Source of the DNA: an uncultured Paracoccaceae bacterium
Lineage (GTDB): Bacteria; Pseudomonadota; Alphaproteobacteria; Rhodobacterales; Rhodobacteraceae
NCBI GenBank assembly: GCA_947500055.1
Contig: CANMQO010000003.1
Location: forward strand, 310,001-374,000
DNA: 64,000 nucleotides
Reading direction: 5' to 3'
This document shows, piece by piece, positions 61,996 through 64,000 of the stretch (positions are counted from its first letter, which is position 1; each line of letters starts with the position of its first letter). The notes under the pieces were generated by a model. That model was not told where the DNA came from. It did not search any database and was given only the letters and a program-made list of their open reading frames with translations. The position numbers and the translations under genes are program-made.

Positions 61996-63500
61996 CACCA
62001 CGCTGGCCCGGCATTCTTGCGGGGATGCTGGTGCTGGCGTTGACCCTTGGCACGCTGGCCGCTGTTGGCTGGCGGGCCGAATGGGATGGCGGGCTGGGGG
62101 CGGCTGATTGGGCCGCAATCCGTTTCACCATCCTGCAAGCGCTCGCCTCCGCGGCGATCAGCGTCACACTTGCGATACCAGTGGCGCGGGCGCTGGCTCG
62201 GCGGCAATTCAAAGGGCGGGGCGCATTGATCACCCTGCTGGGCGCGCCATTCCTGTTACCGGTCATCGTGGCGGTGATCGGATTGCTCGCTATCTTCGGG
62301 CGGGGCGGGCTGCTGAACGATGCCTTGGCCGCCATCGGGCTACCTACATTTTCGATCTACGGCTTTCACGGGGTCGTGCTGGCCCATGTCTTCTTCAACC
62401 TGCCACTGGCGACACGGCTGATCCTGCAAGGCTGGCTCGCCATCCCGGCAGAACGGTTCCGGCTTGCCGCAACGCTCAACACATCGATCTGGCAGATGCT
62501 CGAACGGCCCATGCTGCGCAGCACCCTACCCGGTACATTCCTCGTGATCTTTTTGATCTGCCTGACCAGCTTTGCCGTCGCGCTCACGCTCGGCGGTGGG
62601 CCACGAGCCACCACGGTGGAACTGGCGATCTATCAGGCACTGCGTTTCGATTTTGATCTTGGGCGGGCAGCCTTGCTGGCCGGGGTGCAATTCAGCCTCT
62701 GCGCTGTCGCGGCCTTTATCGCTTGGAAAGTCACCAAGCCGGATATGCTCAGCGGCGGACTCGACCGGGTGACCCAACGCTGGAACCTGCCCGCGCCGGT
62801 CTGGGACGGCCTAGCCATCGGTGCTGCCGCCGCCTTTCTGCTCCTGCCGCTTGGCATGATCGCGGTGCGCGGGATGCCGGGGCTGCTGGACCTGCCGTCT
62901 TCGATCTGGCAAGCAGCCTTTCGGTCGGTCATCGTGGCAACCATCTCATCCGCCCTTTGCATCACCCTTTCGCTGTCGCTCGCCCTCTGGCAAAGTCGAT
63001 TTGTCAGCATCATCGGGGCCTTGCCACTGGCCGCCTCCGGGCTGGTTGTCGGCGCCGGGGCCTTTGTCATCGTCTATCCGTTCATCAATCCGGCAGAACT
63101 GGCGCTGGTTGTCACGGCATTCGTGAATGCCACCTTAGCACTGCCATTCGTCTTGCGGTCCATCGGGCCAGCCGTGGCGGATGTGCAGCACGATTTCGGG
63201 CGGCTGGGGGCGACATTGGGGCTGGGGCCTGTGGCATGGCTGCGGATCGTGATGCTGCCCCGGATCAGACGCCCCTTGGGTTTCGGTGCAGGACTGGCCG
63301 CCGCGCTCTCCATGGGTGATCTGGGCGTAATCGCCCTTTTTGCGGGGCAAGCACAGGAAACGCTGCCTTTGGCGATGTTCCGGCTGATGGGGGCCTATCA
63401 GATGCAGGCAGCAGCGGCAGCCGGGCTCTTGCTGCTGGCGCTCAGCCTTGCAATGTTCTGGATCTGCGATCAGGGGGGCAGGGCCAATGCTGACATGTGA
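61992..63500 (+). CDS. thiP: thiamine ABC transporter permease
   Basis: Two BPD_transp_1 domains, about 12 TM; between thiB and thiQ. Confidence 0.94.
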   Translation: MTPRWPGILAGMLVLALTLGTLAAVGWRAEWDGGLGAADWAAIRFTILQALASAAISVTLAIPVARALARRQFKGRGALITLLGAPFLLPVIVAVIGLLAIFGRGGLLNDALAAIGLPTFSIYGFHGVVLAHVFFNLPLATRLILQGWLAIPAERFRLAATLNTSIWQMLERPMLRSTLPGTFLVIFLICLTSFAVALTLGGGPRATTVELAIYQALRFDFDLGRAALLAGVQFSLCAVAAFIAWKVTKPDMLSGGLDRVTQRWNLPAPVWDGLAIGAAAAFLLLPLGMIAVRGMPGLLDLPSSIWQAAFRSVIVATISSALCITLSLSLALWQSRFVSIIGALPLAASGLVVGAGAFVIVYPFINPAELALVVTAFVNATLALPFVLRSIGPAVADVQHDFGRLGATLGLGPVAWLRIVMLPRIRRPLGFGAGLAAALSMGDLGVIALFAGQAQETLPLAMFRLMGAYQMQAAAAAGLLLLALSLAMFWICDQGGRANADM

Positions 63501-64000
63501 AAACCTGACCTTGACCCAAGGCGATTTTCAGCTGCACGCCGACCTGTCTTTCCAGCCCGGCGGGATCACCGCGCTGGTCGGGCCGTCGGGGGCGGGCAAA
63601 TCGACGCTCTTGTCGGCGCTTGCGGGGTTCATGGCACCAAGCAGCGGCAAGGTCAGTTATGACGGGCAGGACCTGACCGGCACTGCACCCGGAGCCCGCC
63701 CGATCAGCATCCTCTTTCAGGACAATAACCTGTTCCCGCATCTGACCATCGGTCAGAATGCCGGGCTGGCACTGCAACCAAGGCTACGGTTGGATGAAAA
63801 TCAAAAGACCCGGGTCGCAACAGTGCTGGATCAGGTTGGGCTGTGCGGCATGGGTGACAGAAAACCCGCCTCCCTATCCGGTGGGCAACAAAGCCGGGCT
63901 GCACTTGCTCGGGTCCTGTTGGCGGACAGGCCGGTGATTCTGCTTGATGAACCCTTCGCCGCCCTCGGCCCCGCCTTGCGGTCTGAAATGCTCGATCTTG
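63487..64000 (+). CDS. thiQ: thiamine ABC transporter ATP-binding protein (3' truncated by window)
   Basis: MLTCENLTLTQGDFQLHADLSFQPGGITALVGPSGAGKSTLLSALAGF...LSGGQQSRAALARVLLADRPVILLDEPFAALGP; ORF runs off the window end. Confidence 0.94.
   Translation, partial: MLTCENLTLTQGDFQLHADLSFQPGGITALVGPSGAGKSTLLSALAGFMAPSSGKVSYDGQDLTGTAPGARPISILFQDNNLFPHLTIGQNAGLALQPRLRLDENQKTRVATVLDQVGLCGMGDRKPASLSGGQQSRAALARVLLADRPVILLDEPFAALGPALRSEMLDL

Overview
This 64 kb window looks like ordinary chromosomal DNA from an alphaproteobacterium, most likely Rhodobacteraceae/Roseobacter-type. That placement is inferred from gene families and gene order, not from a search. It is densely packed with housekeeping and envelope genes. 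From left to right: the 3' end of a pbpC-like gene; a PCuAC copper chaperone and a cytochrome c; ade-amn purine salvage; HU; an EamA transporter; a hemerythrin-like protein; an oppABCDF peptide importer; an RTX+Hint protein; tamA/tamB; truA; a ycjX-GNAT-ycjF cassette; a two-component system with a PepSY-like secreted partner; an acyl-CoA ligase and a crotonase; an uncharacterised protein that resembles DMATS (ABBA-fold) aromatic prenyltransferases; a Crp/Fnr regulator; a TraB-family protein; DUF2161; a Mn-dependent PPase; a TIGR01459-type HAD; MaoC; ribF; threonine aldolase; prs; an H-type lectin; a TbpB-like lipoprotein; atpHAGDC; DUF2793; two RTX proteins around a phosphomannomutase and a Wza-like exporter; aroC; and a TPP riboswitch followed by thiBPQ (truncated at the window edge). 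I saw no rRNA, tRNA, CRISPR array, transposase or prophage block. The best second-look items are the DMATS-like protein (32950-33921), two tandem 5-aa mini-ORFs with strong Shine-Dalgarno sequences (37341-37438, minus), four 11-bp-period iterons inside an inverted repeat that overlaps a start region (38507-38570), an 11-bp-period direct repeat upstream of the two-component operon (30116-30136), a 20-bp-period direct repeat upstream of HU (5001-5030), a 16-bp palindrome upstream of the Crp/Fnr gene (34156-34171), and a predicted RBS-sequestering expression platform for the TPP riboswitch. No computation or database search was run.
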